Positions 16,579 to 25,951 of a stretch of DNA of 64,000 nt are shown here, one piece after another (positions within the stretch are counted from its first letter, which is position 1; each line of letters starts with the position of its first letter). Location of the stretch: positions 308,205 to 372,204 of the forward strand of contig NZ_LMSJ01000054.1 of NCBI RefSeq assembly GCF_001428105.1, in the 5' to 3' direction. The translations under genes were made by a program, and so were the position numbers. The notes under the pieces are model-generated. The model was not told the origin of the DNA. It saw only the letters and a program-made list of their open reading frames with translations, and did no database searches. The stretch is from Paenibacillus sp. Soil766. GTDB taxonomy: Bacteria > Bacillota > Bacilli > Paenibacillales > NBRC-103111.

Positions 16579-17223
16579 TTAACCATCCCGAAATTCTTGC
16601 AAGATCCTGCTCGCTTCATTCCGGTCCTCGACTTGCAGTTTATTCAAAATCATCGAAACGTAGTTGGCAACGGTTTTGGCGCTTATATTTAGACGTGTCC
16701 CGATCTGAGCATTGGTGTGACCTTCAGCAATCCGCTCCAAAATCTCCATCTCACGTTTGGACAGTTCAGATAGTGCTGGGTGTTCCGAAGGATTGAGTGT
16801 TCTCGGCTCCGAGAAGAAATGCATCATGCGTGCCGCAATATCGGAGCTGAAGACAGCGCCGCCATTGCCAACCATACGGACAGACTGAAGCAGTTCGATC
16901 TCGTCAGCGTCTTTGAGTACATATCCTTTGGCTCCAACACGCATAGCGGTAAAGACCGACTGGTCGTCTCGGAACATGGTGAGAATTAACACATGAATGT
17001 GCGGATACTTTTCTTTGACTAACTGGGTCGCTTCAATCCCGTTGAGTCCTGGCATCCGTATGTCCATTAAAATCAAATCAGGCTGACATTGTTCCACAAG
17101 CCCCAAAACCTCATCTCCAGATGCCGCTTCTCCTACGACTATCAAATCTTCCGTGGTTTGAAGCAAATTTCGGACACCGCTTCGAAATATCGGATGATCG
17201 TCTGCAATCATTATTCTCATCAT
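16579..17223 (-). CDS. NarL/LuxR-family response regulator
   Basis: A 214-residue two-domain regulator. The receiver domain (1-120) has the acidic pair in IADDH, the phospho-acceptor Asp in LILMDIRMPG (about 54), and a KDADE loop. The C-terminal LuxR helix-turn-helix (about 148-210) contains LSKREMEILERIAEGHTNAQIG and NISAKTVANYVSMIL, split here by the conserved linker. The partner kinase gene lies 33 bases upstream on the same strand. The likely target is the divergent membrane-protein gene at 19653, whose upstream region has phased TTCCC boxes. Confidence 0.92.
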   Translation of the reverse strand: MMRIMIADDHPIFRSGVRNLLQTTEDLIVVGEAASGDEVLGLVEQCQPDLILMDIRMPGLNGIEATQLVKEKYPHIHVLILTMFRDDQSVFTAMRVGAKGYVLKDADEIELLQSVRMVGNGGAVFSSDIAARMMHFFSEPRTLNPSEHPALSELSKREMEILERIAEGHTNAQIGTRLNISAKTVANYVSMILNKLQVEDRNEASRILQEFRDG

Positions 17224-17256
17224 CTGTCATTCTCCTCTACACCGATTCATGTACGT

Positions 17257-19425
17257 TCAAGACAAAGGGATAACTGCCATAACCCTGGCCCCTCCGCCTG
17301 CAAGCCGATCTATGTTACAATGCCCCCCCAATTCAGCCGCCCTTTCCCGCATGGTAACCAGCCCAATCCCGCTTTTCCCCCCAGGTACTGGATTAACTGA
17401 CAAAGGAGCAAAGTGAGCGCCATTATCTCTAATTTCAACTTGAAGCTGACCGTTTCCGGACACCTCTAGCCTTACCGTACAGGAAGTAGCTTTGGCGTGT
17501 TTCACGACATTGACTAACGCTTCCGTAACAATTCGATACACCGCTACTTCAACAGCGGCTGGAAGCGTAGGCAACGGCCCAGGTGCATGTAGTTGAATCT
17601 CCAGCACTTCGGCGCCTTTCTCCCCTGCAAGCACTGCTGTTGGCTTGGATAGAAGGGCAATCCGTTCTTGTATGGCTCCGATTAGCCCAAGCTCATCCAG
17701 TGTTGGGGGACGCAGGTCATGTACCAACGTGCGAATTTCATCCACCGTTGAGCGGATAACTTTGCGCAAGTCCGCCAGCATTTCAATCGCTACTTTCGGT
17801 TGTTTCTCGACATAAATTTGAGCCGTCGCCGCATTCAGCGCCAGGGCAGCCAGCTTAGGCGCCAAGTCATCGTGCAAATTATTACGAATGTACAGGCGCT
17901 CTTCTTCCCGCGCTAGCACCAACTTTTCCCTTGACTCCTGCAGATCTTGTGCGAGCAGCTTCATCCCCTGTGTCATATGCCAATTCTCCACAATCGGTCC
18001 AGCTTGCCTGAGGAGAACATCCAAAAATTTGTTGTCATCCGCCGTAAATACTTCCCCTGCGGATCGGGTGGCGATGTGCAACGTTCCCAATTCTATCCCG
18101 CGATGAATAATCGGCAGGACATGTTGCTCATGAAGCAGGCTGCCAGCCGAAGCAACTAATGTCGTCTGTCCGCCGATACCGGTAAAGATTGCCGTATAGG
18201 GAAGACGAAGCGCATCCTTCACCGTTTTTACAACCGCATGTAACATCGCATCGGGATCCTGAGGTTGTATCAACTGATTACCAAGCTCAAGCAGCACTGC
18301 GTAAGGATCGTCGTGGCGGCCTTTCATTAGCCGATTTATTTGCCGCTGCAACCATTCTTTCAGAGGAGCAAAAGCTACTGCTACAACCGCGGTTGCCAGT
18401 AACGAAGCGACATAATGATCCTGCGTTTGAAATACACGGCTTAAATAAAAGACGGTCACGGTATAAATGAGCACGATGCAAACTGACAATGACCCATAAA
18501 CCAGGGTTCGTTTGACCAGCGGATCAATGTTCCACAGTCTTTGCCGCAGCACGGCGAACATTAAGGTAATGGGAATAGCTGTAAGGGAGGCATTCAATAC
18601 ACCGTTCAAGTATACATAAGTCATTGCAGTTCCATTATTAAGACTAGGATCAAACAACGCACTCATGCCAATGAATCCAACAATGCCAATGGAAGCTCCA
18701 TAAACAACCCATTTCGTCTGTTGCCGCTCGGCAGCAGTAGCCCTTTTTCGAAACCGATAGACTTGGGAATAGATCAAAATTAGCGTGGATGAACCATACC
18801 AGAATAACTGGAATATAGGCGGGATATGAAACTTTTCCCACATCTGCCCTTCGTAAACGAGCGTCATCGCATCCACGATCATAATGAGTATAAAAACGAA
18901 ACGCGACCAATTGGGCACGAATTTGCCATTCGGAAATAGCAAGAGAAACAACGACAAGGAAACCCAACTTAGCATGGAGACACCTAAGAACCAATAATGT
19001 GTAAAAACAGTTCCATCGGATGCGGCCATGACCAACGATGGAAAAGATGATCCGAAAGACACCATCGCGACGACTGCCACCAGCCCCATCGGTTCCCGGA
19101 ATCCCTTCCAAAGCACGATCGCTGATGTCATATAAAAAACAAAGGTAAATAAAACATCAATAAGTACGAATAACAGTCCAAATTGCTCCAAGTTAAACCC
19201 ATTTGCCGGCAAAGGCATGGCAGGAACGAGATTACCGCAGCCTTGCATGATGCATTTCCCTACGAGTACCTTGTAATAGCTTGGAATTAAACTTACATAT
19301 AGTACAGCTGTCAGTAGGCTGAAGCTGACTACAAAAAACTGTGCCATCCGCATCGACCACAACACTTGCCGCTTGTTAACAGCTCCCTGACTGCCTGCTT
19401 TGCTCAGATTTAACATTCTTCTCAC
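17257..19425 (-). CDS. NarL-type sensor histidine kinase (HisKA_3) with multi-TM N-terminus and GAF-like domain
   Basis: A 722-residue kinase. The first 350 residues contain about eight hydrophobic segments. A GAF-like domain spans about 385-500, and a HisKA_3 dimerisation domain carries the phospho-acceptor His in YIRNNLHDDLAPKLAALALN. An HATPase_c domain follows, with an N box in ALVNVVKHAKA and G boxes in RDNGAHF and GKSGIGLVTMRERA. The overall design recalls ComP-like kinases with many membrane segments, but I cannot assign a ligand. The GTG at 19425 or the ATG at 19416 could be the start. It forms an operon with the response regulator downstream. Confidence 0.88.
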   Translation of the reverse strand: MRRMLNLSKAGSQGAVNKRQVLWSMRMAQFFVVSFSLLTAVLYVSLIPSYYKVLVGKCIMQGCGNLVPAMPLPANGFNLEQFGLLFVLIDVLFTFVFYMTSAIVLWKGFREPMGLVAVVAMVSFGSSFPSLVMAASDGTVFTHYWFLGVSMLSWVSLSLFLLLFPNGKFVPNWSRFVFILIMIVDAMTLVYEGQMWEKFHIPPIFQLFWYGSSTLILIYSQVYRFRKRATAAERQQTKWVVYGASIGIVGFIGMSALFDPSLNNGTAMTYVYLNGVLNASLTAIPITLMFAVLRQRLWNIDPLVKRTLVYGSLSVCIVLIYTVTVFYLSRVFQTQDHYVASLLATAVVAVAFAPLKEWLQRQINRLMKGRHDDPYAVLLELGNQLIQPQDPDAMLHAVVKTVKDALRLPYTAIFTGIGGQTTLVASAGSLLHEQHVLPIIHRGIELGTLHIATRSAGEVFTADDNKFLDVLLRQAGPIVENWHMTQGMKLLAQDLQESREKLVLAREEERLYIRNNLHDDLAPKLAALALNAATAQIYVEKQPKVAIEMLADLRKVIRSTVDEIRTLVHDLRPPTLDELGLIGAIQERIALLSKPTAVLAGEKGAEVLEIQLHAPGPLPTLPAAVEVAVYRIVTEALVNVVKHAKATSCTVRLEVSGNGQLQVEIRDNGAHFAPLSVNPVPGGKSGIGLVTMRERAAELGGHCNIDRLAGGGARVMAVIPLS

Positions 19426-19507
19426 ACCGCCATTCTTTCTTCATGAATCTTTACCTGATTGTATTATAGCTTGCTAGAACGATTGCTGAATATGGATATT
19501 AAGCAAT

Positions 19508-19557
19508 TTCCCGTCTCTGAACCGACGATTCCCAAATCGTTCCCGCAAATATTCCCG
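19508..19557. promoter_or_regulatory. four helically phased TTCCC(G/A) boxes upstream of the 19653 gene
   Basis: TTCCCG or TTCCCA occurs at 19508, 19529, 19540 and 19552, spaced 21, 11 and 12 bp. This near-helical phasing, in the region divergent from the kinase gene, suits a response-regulator operator cluster. Binding is inferred. Confidence 0.4.
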
Positions 19558-19652
19558 AAAATCAGGAATACGATGCTCTGTTCGCCATGATTTCCCATCC
19601 AGTAATCTAAACACAAGAGCAATACACTTAATCAATTGGAGGATGAGTAAAA

Positions 19653-20249
19653 ATGGCTGAGCAAAAAGTAATTAAATGGCTAGGCATGATTTGTATTTTA
19701 GCAGGAATTGCAAGAATGGGGATGACCCCTGCCTCACTAATTTGGGGAACCGATAGCACACAAGAATTGACGACAGGCTTAATTGCTTGCATTCTGATGT
19801 CTGTCGGTTCCATCGCATTTTACCTGGTACAATCCCGTGAAACAGGGGTCACCGGTTTTATCACGATTCTCGCCATCATCATTGGAAATATACTAACAAC
19901 AGCGATGCTATGGTCCCAATTTGCTACTGGCGGCGCAGTTGCGGTCAAACCGGAAGGGTTGCTGTTTAACATTTCGCAAATGTTCGGTACGATTGGTTTC
20001 CTCGGAGGCACTTTGGTGTTCATGATCCTGACTTTCTTGGCCAAAGTTTTTCCTCGTTGGGTACCCGCACTCATGCTGATTATGATTCTCGCCATGTTCC
20101 TGCCCATTGCCGATAACAAATATTTTGCTTTCTTCTGGGGATTGTCGTATGTAGGTATGGGGTACTGCATCTGGGCTAAAAAGTTAGTGAACGCTGCTTT
20201 ACCACCATCACAACTCACTTATAATCGCGATGAGCGGATATCTGGATAA
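19653..20249 (+). CDS. six-TM integral membrane protein of unknown function
   Basis: A 198-residue hydrophobic protein with about six membrane segments (around 8-28, 41-60, 67-90, 110-130, 134-152 and 155-176) and a short polar tail. I do not recognise a family. The start is supported by GGAGGATGAG nine bases upstream. It is transcribed away from the NarL-type kinase/regulator pair, with phased TTCCC boxes between, so it may be the target of that system. Induction by envelope or solvent stress would be a reasonable guess but is not shown. Confidence 0.75.
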   Translation: MAEQKVIKWLGMICILAGIARMGMTPASLIWGTDSTQELTTGLIACILMSVGSIAFYLVQSRETGVTGFITILAIIIGNILTTAMLWSQFATGGAVAVKPEGLLFNISQMFGTIGFLGGTLVFMILTFLAKVFPRWVPALMLIMILAMFLPIADNKYFAFFWGLSYVGMGYCIWAKKLVNAALPPSQLTYNRDERISG

Positions 20250-20268
20250 AAAAAACGGGCAAGAAGAA

Positions 20269-20298
20269 AACCGTCAGGAGAGGTTCATCCTGACGGTT
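20269..20298. terminator. bidirectional terminator
   Basis: AACCGTCAGGA pairs perfectly with TCCTGACGGTT around an eight-base loop. A T-rich run follows on the plus strand and a long T run (from AAAAAAAAC) on the minus strand. It lies between the convergent six-TM and TPR genes. Confidence 0.88.
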
Positions 20299-20331
20299 CT
20301 ATTTGAGTTAACCCTTCGGTATACGATGAGA

Positions 20332-21177
20332 TTAGTCCAGTTTTGCCAAACTAATCTCACTATCCGCGTCATCGCCTAACTGACTTGCGAATAATGCAAT
20401 ATCCTCCTTCGTTAAAGGAGTAACGAGGGCAAGTTCCTTGCCCTGCGCCGTTTCAAGCTGCTCCCGTGCTTCCTTGATTCGACCAAGCTGCTGAAGCGTT
20501 CGCGCATAGTAATAATAGGACTCCGCGTGCTTAGGCGTTTTGGCGATTACTTTGGTGTACATCTCATCCGCTTCATCTAGACGACCGAGCATATAATAGT
20601 TTTGCGCTAAATTATCCATAATGGTTAGATCATTGTCGTTATAATCGTAAGCCTCAAGATTATAGGTAAGTGCTGCTTCCAAGTCACCCTGCAGGATTTG
20701 AAAATAACCATAATTCCCATAAACCAGCGTATTCTTAACCTCGCTTGCGAGCTCCTGCAGCATACTCAAAGCCTCGTCCCGCTTGTTCTTCAACCAGTAG
20801 ACCGTGGCCACATTGAGCTTCGCTTGTATGCGGATATCTGCAGCATTCGTTGATTGCAAGACCTCTTCGAACATTTGCTCAGCCTTGGCAAGATCACCTG
20901 TCTTCATTAACAGATAGCCATATCCGATCTGATGTTTAGGTAGAAAAACTTTCGAAACATACGCTTTTTCCATCCAAATTAACGCTTGCTCACGATCCCC
21001 TCTCATATAGGCCAGATTGCCCCTCTGAGCATACATCGCAGATCGGTTCACATAAACAAAATAACCTATGATGGCCACGATCGCAGCTACCCCAACAAGC
21101 CAGTTAACTTGAAACCCCATGACAATGACGATAATTACAACGATTAATTTAAGAATACTTTTGAGGATAGGCGGCAT
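20332..21177 (-). CDS. membrane-anchored TPR-repeat protein
   Basis: A 281-residue protein with two closely spaced N-terminal membrane segments (about 8-40) and then about five to six tetratricopeptide repeats (for example RGDREQALIWMEKAYVSK and LGRLDEADEMYTKVIAKTPKH). TPR proteins act as protein-binding scaffolds; the partner is unknown. The start ATG has AAAGGAG upstream. It appears monocistronic, with the shared terminator at 20269-20298 after it. In Bacillales such proteins are usually annotated only as tetratricopeptide repeat proteins. Confidence 0.85.
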   Translation of the reverse strand: MPPILKSILKLIVVIIVIVMGFQVNWLVGVAAIVAIIGYFVYVNRSAMYAQRGNLAYMRGDREQALIWMEKAYVSKVFLPKHQIGYGYLLMKTGDLAKAEQMFEEVLQSTNAADIRIQAKLNVATVYWLKNKRDEALSMLQELASEVKNTLVYGNYGYFQILQGDLEAALTYNLEAYDYNDNDLTIMDNLAQNYYMLGRLDEADEMYTKVIAKTPKHAESYYYYARTLQQLGRIKEAREQLETAQGKELALVTPLTKEDIALFASQLGDDADSEISLAKLD

Positions 21178-21258
21178 GCAAACTTCTCTCCTTTACAACT
21201 CTAGTAAGTTAGCAACATTGTACCAAAAAAGTAAGCACTTCTCCTAACCAAAAAAATA

Positions 21259-21297
21259 AGACCGAATGACCATCTGTTAATTGGATGGCTCCGGTCT
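21259..21297 (-). terminator. terminator after anmK
   Basis: On the minus strand AGACCG...CCATCC pairs with GGATGG...CGGTCT. The stem is followed by TTATTTTTTT. Confidence 0.85.
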
Positions 21298-21312
21298 CAT
21301 GCAAAGTAGATC

Positions 21313-22500
21313 CTATGGCAGAGCTAATTTCCCCAAAATCGTCGGTCTTTCCGCTCCTGTCGCCGCAGGAACATTGTTCGGCTCACCTTGGATGAACGCA
21401 TTACCCAGTAAAGCAAACAGGATCGCTTCCTTCGCATCGCAGGATATGCCCAGCTCGTCTGATGTCAGAATGGTCTGGTCTGGCAGCAATTCACCAAGCA
21501 TGCTAAGCAGCGTGCGATTATGCGCACCGCCTCCACTCACGATCACTTCCGCAATGCTGCACTGTGGCAAAATGTAATCCTGATACCCGCGAGCAATCGT
21601 ATGTGCGGTAAAAGCTGTCGCCGTCGCCACGATATCCTCGTGCGCCAGCCCATGCTCCAGAGCAGATTCTAGCCATTCCGAGGCATAAGCTTTCCCGAAC
21701 ATTTCGCGTCCCGTCGTCTTCGGAGGCGGTTCTTGGAAATACGAGTGTGCGAGCATGTTCGCTAGCAATTCGTTATGCACCTTGCCTTTGGCAGCCCAAT
21801 CACCATTGGCGTCGTACGAAAGCTTCCCTTTGGATAGCTCATATACAACCTGATCCATCACCATGTTGCCTGGGCCGGTATCAAAAGCAATCATGCCGCC
21901 ATCCGCACTAGCGGCTGGCAGCGCTGTGCAATTGCCAATTCCGCCTATATTTTGAAGGATTCGGCCTTTATTCGCATCTCTGAACATGAGATCGTCACCA
22001 TAAGGTACGAGCGGCGCGCCTTGCCCGCCAACGGCTATATCGGCTGTCCTGAAATCGCCAACGACAGGCTTGCCTGTTCGTTTGGCAATCACGGACAGAT
22101 CCCCGATTTGCAGCGTCGATTTGGGAAGAAAACGGTCCGCTTCATCCGCTACTGGAATGTGCCAGATCGTCTGCCCATGTGTCGAAATAAGATCGATTTC
22201 ATCCATGCTTATGTTTGCAGCTTGGGCCGTTTGGATTACTGCATCTGCGAAACGCTCTGCTATGGCGAAGTTCATGCCGCACACTTGTGCAACATCGGAA
22301 TGCTCTATCGTACATAATAGCTTAAGCTTTTCTCGCATCTCTTCATCGAAAGGTAGACTATCAAAGTGAAGCAGCTTGATATTCGTCTCTACGCCTCGTC
22401 CTTCTATGTGGACAATGGCAACATCAATGCCATCCAAGGAGGTGCCAGACATGAGCCCCGCTATGGTTAGAGAAGTTTGATTTAATAGTGTACGAAGCAT
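21313..22500 (-). CDS. anmK: anhydro-N-acetylmuramic acid kinase AnmK
   Basis: A 395-residue ASKHA-fold kinase of usual length. The N-terminal phosphate motif is AGLMSGTSLDGIDVAIV. STHGQTIWH, FDTGPGNMVMDQ and VSGGGAHNRTLL follow, all diagnostic of AnmK. The enzyme hydrates and phosphorylates 1,6-anhydroMurNAc to MurNAc-6-phosphate, which MurQ then uses. MurQ is encoded upstream in this cluster at 33232. GGAGATGAG precedes the start. The 223 bases to the AmiE-like gene suggest its own promoter. A true AnmK implies that anhydro-muropeptides, products of lytic transglycosylases, reach the cytoplasm. Confidence 0.95.
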   Translation of the reverse strand: MLRTLLNQTSLTIAGLMSGTSLDGIDVAIVHIEGRGVETNIKLLHFDSLPFDEEMREKLKLLCTIEHSDVAQVCGMNFAIAERFADAVIQTAQAANISMDEIDLISTHGQTIWHIPVADEADRFLPKSTLQIGDLSVIAKRTGKPVVGDFRTADIAVGGQGAPLVPYGDDLMFRDANKGRILQNIGGIGNCTALPAASADGGMIAFDTGPGNMVMDQVVYELSKGKLSYDANGDWAAKGKVHNELLANMLAHSYFQEPPPKTTGREMFGKAYASEWLESALEHGLAHEDIVATATAFTAHTIARGYQDYILPQCSIAEVIVSGGGAHNRTLLSMLGELLPDQTILTSDELGISCDAKEAILFALLGNAFIQGEPNNVPAATGAERPTILGKLALP

Positions 22501-22723
22501 GAAAACTCATCTCCATTCTTTTCGTCTACCTTATTTATCTTCATTATGTTATCTGTTATTGCCCAGTGAGCTTAATACAGATACAACCGCAATTTTAAGA
22601 GCAACTGTAACTGGTTTTACATGTTCCACACCATAACTGCAGGTGTTAGTGTGTCTCAACATGTATACTTGGGCACTGCAATGGATCCAAATGTGAAAGA
22701 ATCAGGATGAATTTCTACCAAAC

Positions 22724-23794
22724 CTAGTTGGATTGCGCGAGAATGAGATTATGCAGCCTTGGCCGTATCTGCAAGATGTGGTCCGTTCGCCCAAAGTGAA
22801 CCCGGTTGGTAAGAAAAATGACTTGCAGATCCCGCTCGGGCTCGAACAACAGGCTCGTTCCTGTAAAACCAGTGTGCCCGAAGGAATGTTCGGATGCATA
22901 GTCACCGCTAAACTGAAAGCTGCTCGGATTTCTCAGCAACCAGCCGAGACCTCGAAATTCTTGAGCGCACGGTGTAAAGTTGCAGGATGACAGCTCGATA
23001 GCTGCCTTGGAAATAAGTCGTCGCCTCTTAAAAACGCCTTTCTGCCGGATCATTTCAGTGAAATTTGCCAGATCATGCACGGTCGAGAATAACCCTGCGT
23101 GACCGCTTACGCCTTGCATGAGTTCCGCTTTTTCATCATGAACGAGGCCTGACTTGTAGGCTTGGCGGTGTTCCGAAAACTCGGTAACCGCATAGCGCGA
23201 TTCCTCAAACGTTGGACAAAACCCTGTTTCCGACATCTCCAGCGGATCAAATAGCTCCCGTTTGAGATAGGTAGAGAACGCTTCACCCGTCACAATTTCA
23301 ATGATTAGGTAGAGTACTATCATGCCAATGTCACTATACACGACCTTTGTTCCTGGGGGATGCAGCGGCCTTTCTTTTAAGATGAGGTCCACCAGTTCGT
23401 CGCGGGATAGATGCATCATTGCTCTTATGCCGGGGATATCCGCCCTAAGACCCGAAGAATGTGTAAGCAGGTGCACGATTCGGATGGGCTCTTCCTGATG
23501 GCAGCGAAATTGGGGTAAAAAGACACCAATCGGATCAGCCAAAGAAAGTTTCCCTTGATCCATCAATTGAAGCACTGTTGGCAGCGTTGCAACCACTTTG
23601 GTCAGGGAAGCCAAATCAAAAACAGTATCTACGCTCATTGGAGCAGTTTCCGGATACGTAACTCGGCTACCATAGGCCTGCCTCATAACTTCCGCACCTC
23701 GTTGCGCGATATAAAGGACCGCACCAGGCAGATGTCCTTCACCAATTTGTTGTTCAATGAAGTTGCTGATCTTCGCGATATCCCAATTGGACAT
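22724..23794 (-). CDS. serine beta-lactamase-family hydrolase (AmiE-like)
   Basis: A 356-residue class-C-type serine hydrolase. The active-site motif is SLTK (FDLASLTKVVATLP, about residue 63), with a YSD motif (VVYSDIGMIVLYL) and a late HTGFTG. In B. subtilis the homologous AmiE (YbbE), encoded beside NagZ and NamZ, removes the peptide from MurNAc-peptide. The location between nagZ and anmK supports the same role here. No signal peptide is visible: the protein begins MSNWDIAKISNF and goes straight into the fold, whereas the B. subtilis enzyme is secreted. A cytoplasmic site is therefore inferred. Confidence 0.8.
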   Translation of the reverse strand: MSNWDIAKISNFIEQQIGEGHLPGAVLYIAQRGAEVMRQAYGSRVTYPETAPMSVDTVFDLASLTKVVATLPTVLQLMDQGKLSLADPIGVFLPQFRCHQEEPIRIVHLLTHSSGLRADIPGIRAMMHLSRDELVDLILKERPLHPPGTKVVYSDIGMIVLYLIIEIVTGEAFSTYLKRELFDPLEMSETGFCPTFEESRYAVTEFSEHRQAYKSGLVHDEKAELMQGVSGHAGLFSTVHDLANFTEMIRQKGVFKRRRLISKAAIELSSCNFTPCAQEFRGLGWLLRNPSSFQFSGDYASEHSFGHTGFTGTSLLFEPERDLQVIFLTNRVHFGRTDHILQIRPRLHNLILAQSN

Positions 23795-23836
23795 AACGGC
23801 TGTGCTCCCTCCACTTTTATTGCATTGAATCCGTAA

Positions 23837-24096
23837 GACTATCTCGATTCAAAGAGCAGCTCCGCACGAGGAGTTAGTCGAAATATTCGACTATCTCTCC
23901 ACAAAGAGCAGCTCCGCACGAGGAGTTAGTCGAAATATTCGACTATCTCGCCACAAAGAGCAGCTCTGATCGTGGAGTTAGTCGAAATATTCGACGATCT
24001 CTCCACAAAGAGCGGCTCTGACCAAGACGTTAGTCGAAATATTCGACTAGCTTACCTCGATAAGGGCTTCTGACTGAGGAGATAGTCGTTAAAATC
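23837..24096. repeat. 52-bp tandem array C (five copies, hairpin in each)
   Basis: Units begin at 23837, 23889, 23941, 23993 and 24045, exactly 52 bp apart. The first three are nearly identical and the last two diverge. Each unit junction contains the palindrome TAGTCGAAATATTCGACTA. There are no unique spacers, so it is not CRISPR, and no coding frame is evident. It lies between the nagZ stop and the AmiE-like gene start. Confidence 0.9.
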
Positions 24097-24119
24097 GAGT
24101 TACAGACCTTCACTTCCTA

Positions 24120-24254
24120 TTAGTCCGGAATTGCCGAATTAATCACACTGACGCTACTGTAAAATCTGAATTAGTCCTAAATAACCTAACTAAATTAACC
24201 AAAATCAGTCTCACGCAAGGATAATGGTTAATTAATTCGGCAAAATCGGACTAA
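24120..24254. repeat. long inverted repeat in the nagZ-amiE spacer
   Basis: Arms at 24120-24143 and 24231-24254 are reverse complements at 21 of 24 positions (TTAGTCCG...TTGCCGAATTAAT), separated by 87 bp. It could be a degenerate miniature inverted-repeat element or a structured RNA. No target-site duplication is obvious. Confidence 0.65.
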
Positions 24255-24296
24255 ACGTAGCTGCCTCTGGTGAAAATCTAAAGTGAATTATTTCCC

Positions 24297-25922
24297 TTAC
24301 TCCCATTTCCAGCCTGCCGGATAGTCCGCGCCAAGCGATACCGGCAAGCGGCCTTGCGGAGTCACAATGCCCAGCAGCGCACGCGCCGTGCTATGCAGCG
24401 CTAACGGTCGGCTTTCGTAGGCCGCGACGAATGTCGCTACGTCCGGGAACTCCAGCAGATCGTACGGCACGCGCAGCGCGACGACGACCAGCGGCTTGCC
24501 GAGCGCTTGCAGCTCGCGCACGAGCGCGACCTGCGCAGGGTGGAATCGGGCGTTGTACGTCCCGATGACGATCTGCTCCGCAGCGCCCGCATCCGCAAGC
24601 ACAGCTGCGCGCAGCTCGCTCACTTCCGCAAGCGGGAGCACGCGATCGAGCACGTCCAAGCCATGCTCGGCCAGCGCAGCGCCCAAGCTTGCGACGCCGG
24701 CGTACGCTTCGTCGACGCCCGACGAAACGGCTGCGGCCACGGTGACCGCGAGCGTCCGCACGCGCGGCAGCGGAAGCAGCTGCTGCTCGTCCTTGACGAG
24801 CGTGATGCTCGCTTCGCTGAGGCGCTGAGCGACCGCGCAATGCACCGCGGTCCCGACCTCTTGCGCCGCTGTCGCAGAAGGCTGCTCCCCAATCACCCCG
24901 CGGCGCGCTTTCAGCGCCAGCAAGCGCTGCACCGAAGCATCGATCTGCGCTTCGGCAATACGCCCTTCGCGCACCGCTTGCTCAATCGCCGCAATAGCGC
25001 CGATCTGTCTCTCCCGGCTGTGACTGATCAGCACGAGATCAGCGCCAGCTTCAACCGCCATGACAGAAGCCGCAACCGTACCGTAATGCTCGGATATGGC
25101 GTTCATCTCCATGCAATCGGTCATGATCACGCCGTCATAGCCAAGCTCCTCTCGAAGTAATCCAGTCAGCACAGCCTTGGAAAGGGTAACAGGCAGCTTG
25201 CTTGACTCTAAAGCTGGGAAATAAATATGCGAAGACATAATCGCATCTACCCCACCTGCAATCGCCTCTATGAAAGGCACCAGCTCCACAGCGCGAATCC
25301 GCTTTTCATCATGTATGATTGTCGGCAAATCTAGATGGGAATCCGTATTCGTGTCCCCATGTCCAGGAAAATGCTTCGCCGTTGCAACGACGTTCGCATC
25401 CTGGAAACCGCGCACAGCCTGAATGCCGAACTGAGCAACTCGCTCCGGTGACTCCCCAAATGAGCGCACGCCAATGACCGGATTATCCGGATTGTTGTTC
25501 ACATCCAGGTCCGGTGCAAAGTTCAAATTGATACCGAGCGAGCGCAATTCCTTACCCGAGATAAGGGACGCCTCATAAACTCCCTCTGGACCTGCATTTC
25601 CGGCAGCCAATGCCATAGATCCCGGCATGAGGGCAACCCCCTCGGTAATCCGAGCAACCATGCCGCCCTCTTGATCAATGGAAATCCAAAGCGGCAACGT
25701 GCCATTACGCTCCGCTATCGCTTGCAACCTGCCGGATAACTCAGCAATCTGCTTGGTATTTTGTACATTCCGGGCAAAATAGATAACACCACCGATGTGC
25801 TGCTCCGCGATTAGCGCTTCCAGCGACTCCGACGGTTCTGTGCCTTCAAAGCCGCAAAGAATCATCTGTCCGATTTTCTCCTGCAGCGACATGTCCTGAA
25901 TTTCTCTCATCTTTACTACCAT
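24297..25922 (-). CDS. nagZ: beta-N-acetylglucosaminidase NagZ (GH3)
   Basis: A 541-residue GH3 protein. The N-terminal barrel carries WISIDQEGGMVARI and the KHFPGHGDTNTDSHLDLP loop, whose DSH matches the catalytic Asp-His dyad of bacterial NagZ. The nucleophile is in VIMTDCMEMNAI. A C-terminal GH3 second domain (about 370-541) is present, as in B. subtilis NagZ. It removes GlcNAc from GlcNAc-MurNAc(-peptide). No signal peptide is visible; the chain starts with REIQDMSLQEKIGQMI. The start is ATG 25922 or, with better spacing from AAGGGATGG, ATG 25910. Codons at 24390-24900 are strikingly GC-rich. Confidence 0.93.
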   Translation of the reverse strand: MVVKMREIQDMSLQEKIGQMILCGFEGTEPSESLEALIAEQHIGGVIYFARNVQNTKQIAELSGRLQAIAERNGTLPLWISIDQEGGMVARITEGVALMPGSMALAAGNAGPEGVYEASLISGKELRSLGINLNFAPDLDVNNNPDNPVIGVRSFGESPERVAQFGIQAVRGFQDANVVATAKHFPGHGDTNTDSHLDLPTIIHDEKRIRAVELVPFIEAIAGGVDAIMSSHIYFPALESSKLPVTLSKAVLTGLLREELGYDGVIMTDCMEMNAISEHYGTVAASVMAVEAGADLVLISHSRERQIGAIAAIEQAVREGRIAEAQIDASVQRLLALKARRGVIGEQPSATAAQEVGTAVHCAVAQRLSEASITLVKDEQQLLPLPRVRTLAVTVAAAVSSGVDEAYAGVASLGAALAEHGLDVLDRVLPLAEVSELRAAVLADAGAAEQIVIGTYNARFHPAQVALVRELQALGKPLVVVALRVPYDLLEFPDVATFVAAYESRPLALHSTARALLGIVTPQGRLPVSLGADYPAGWKWE

Positions 25923-25951
25923 CCCTTGTTACATAAGTGTGTGTATGTGTG

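Noticed and set aside
23837-24096. CRISPR array
   Set aside because: The whole 52-bp unit is repeated; there are no unique spacers and no cas genes. The same applies to 49755-50166.
24391-25160. Overlapping ORFs of 149, 110 and 217 codons over the GC-rich part of nagZ
   Set aside because: nagZ is complete and in frame with its GH3 second domain here. The shadows arise from high GC, and their Arg/Ala composition is typical of artefacts.
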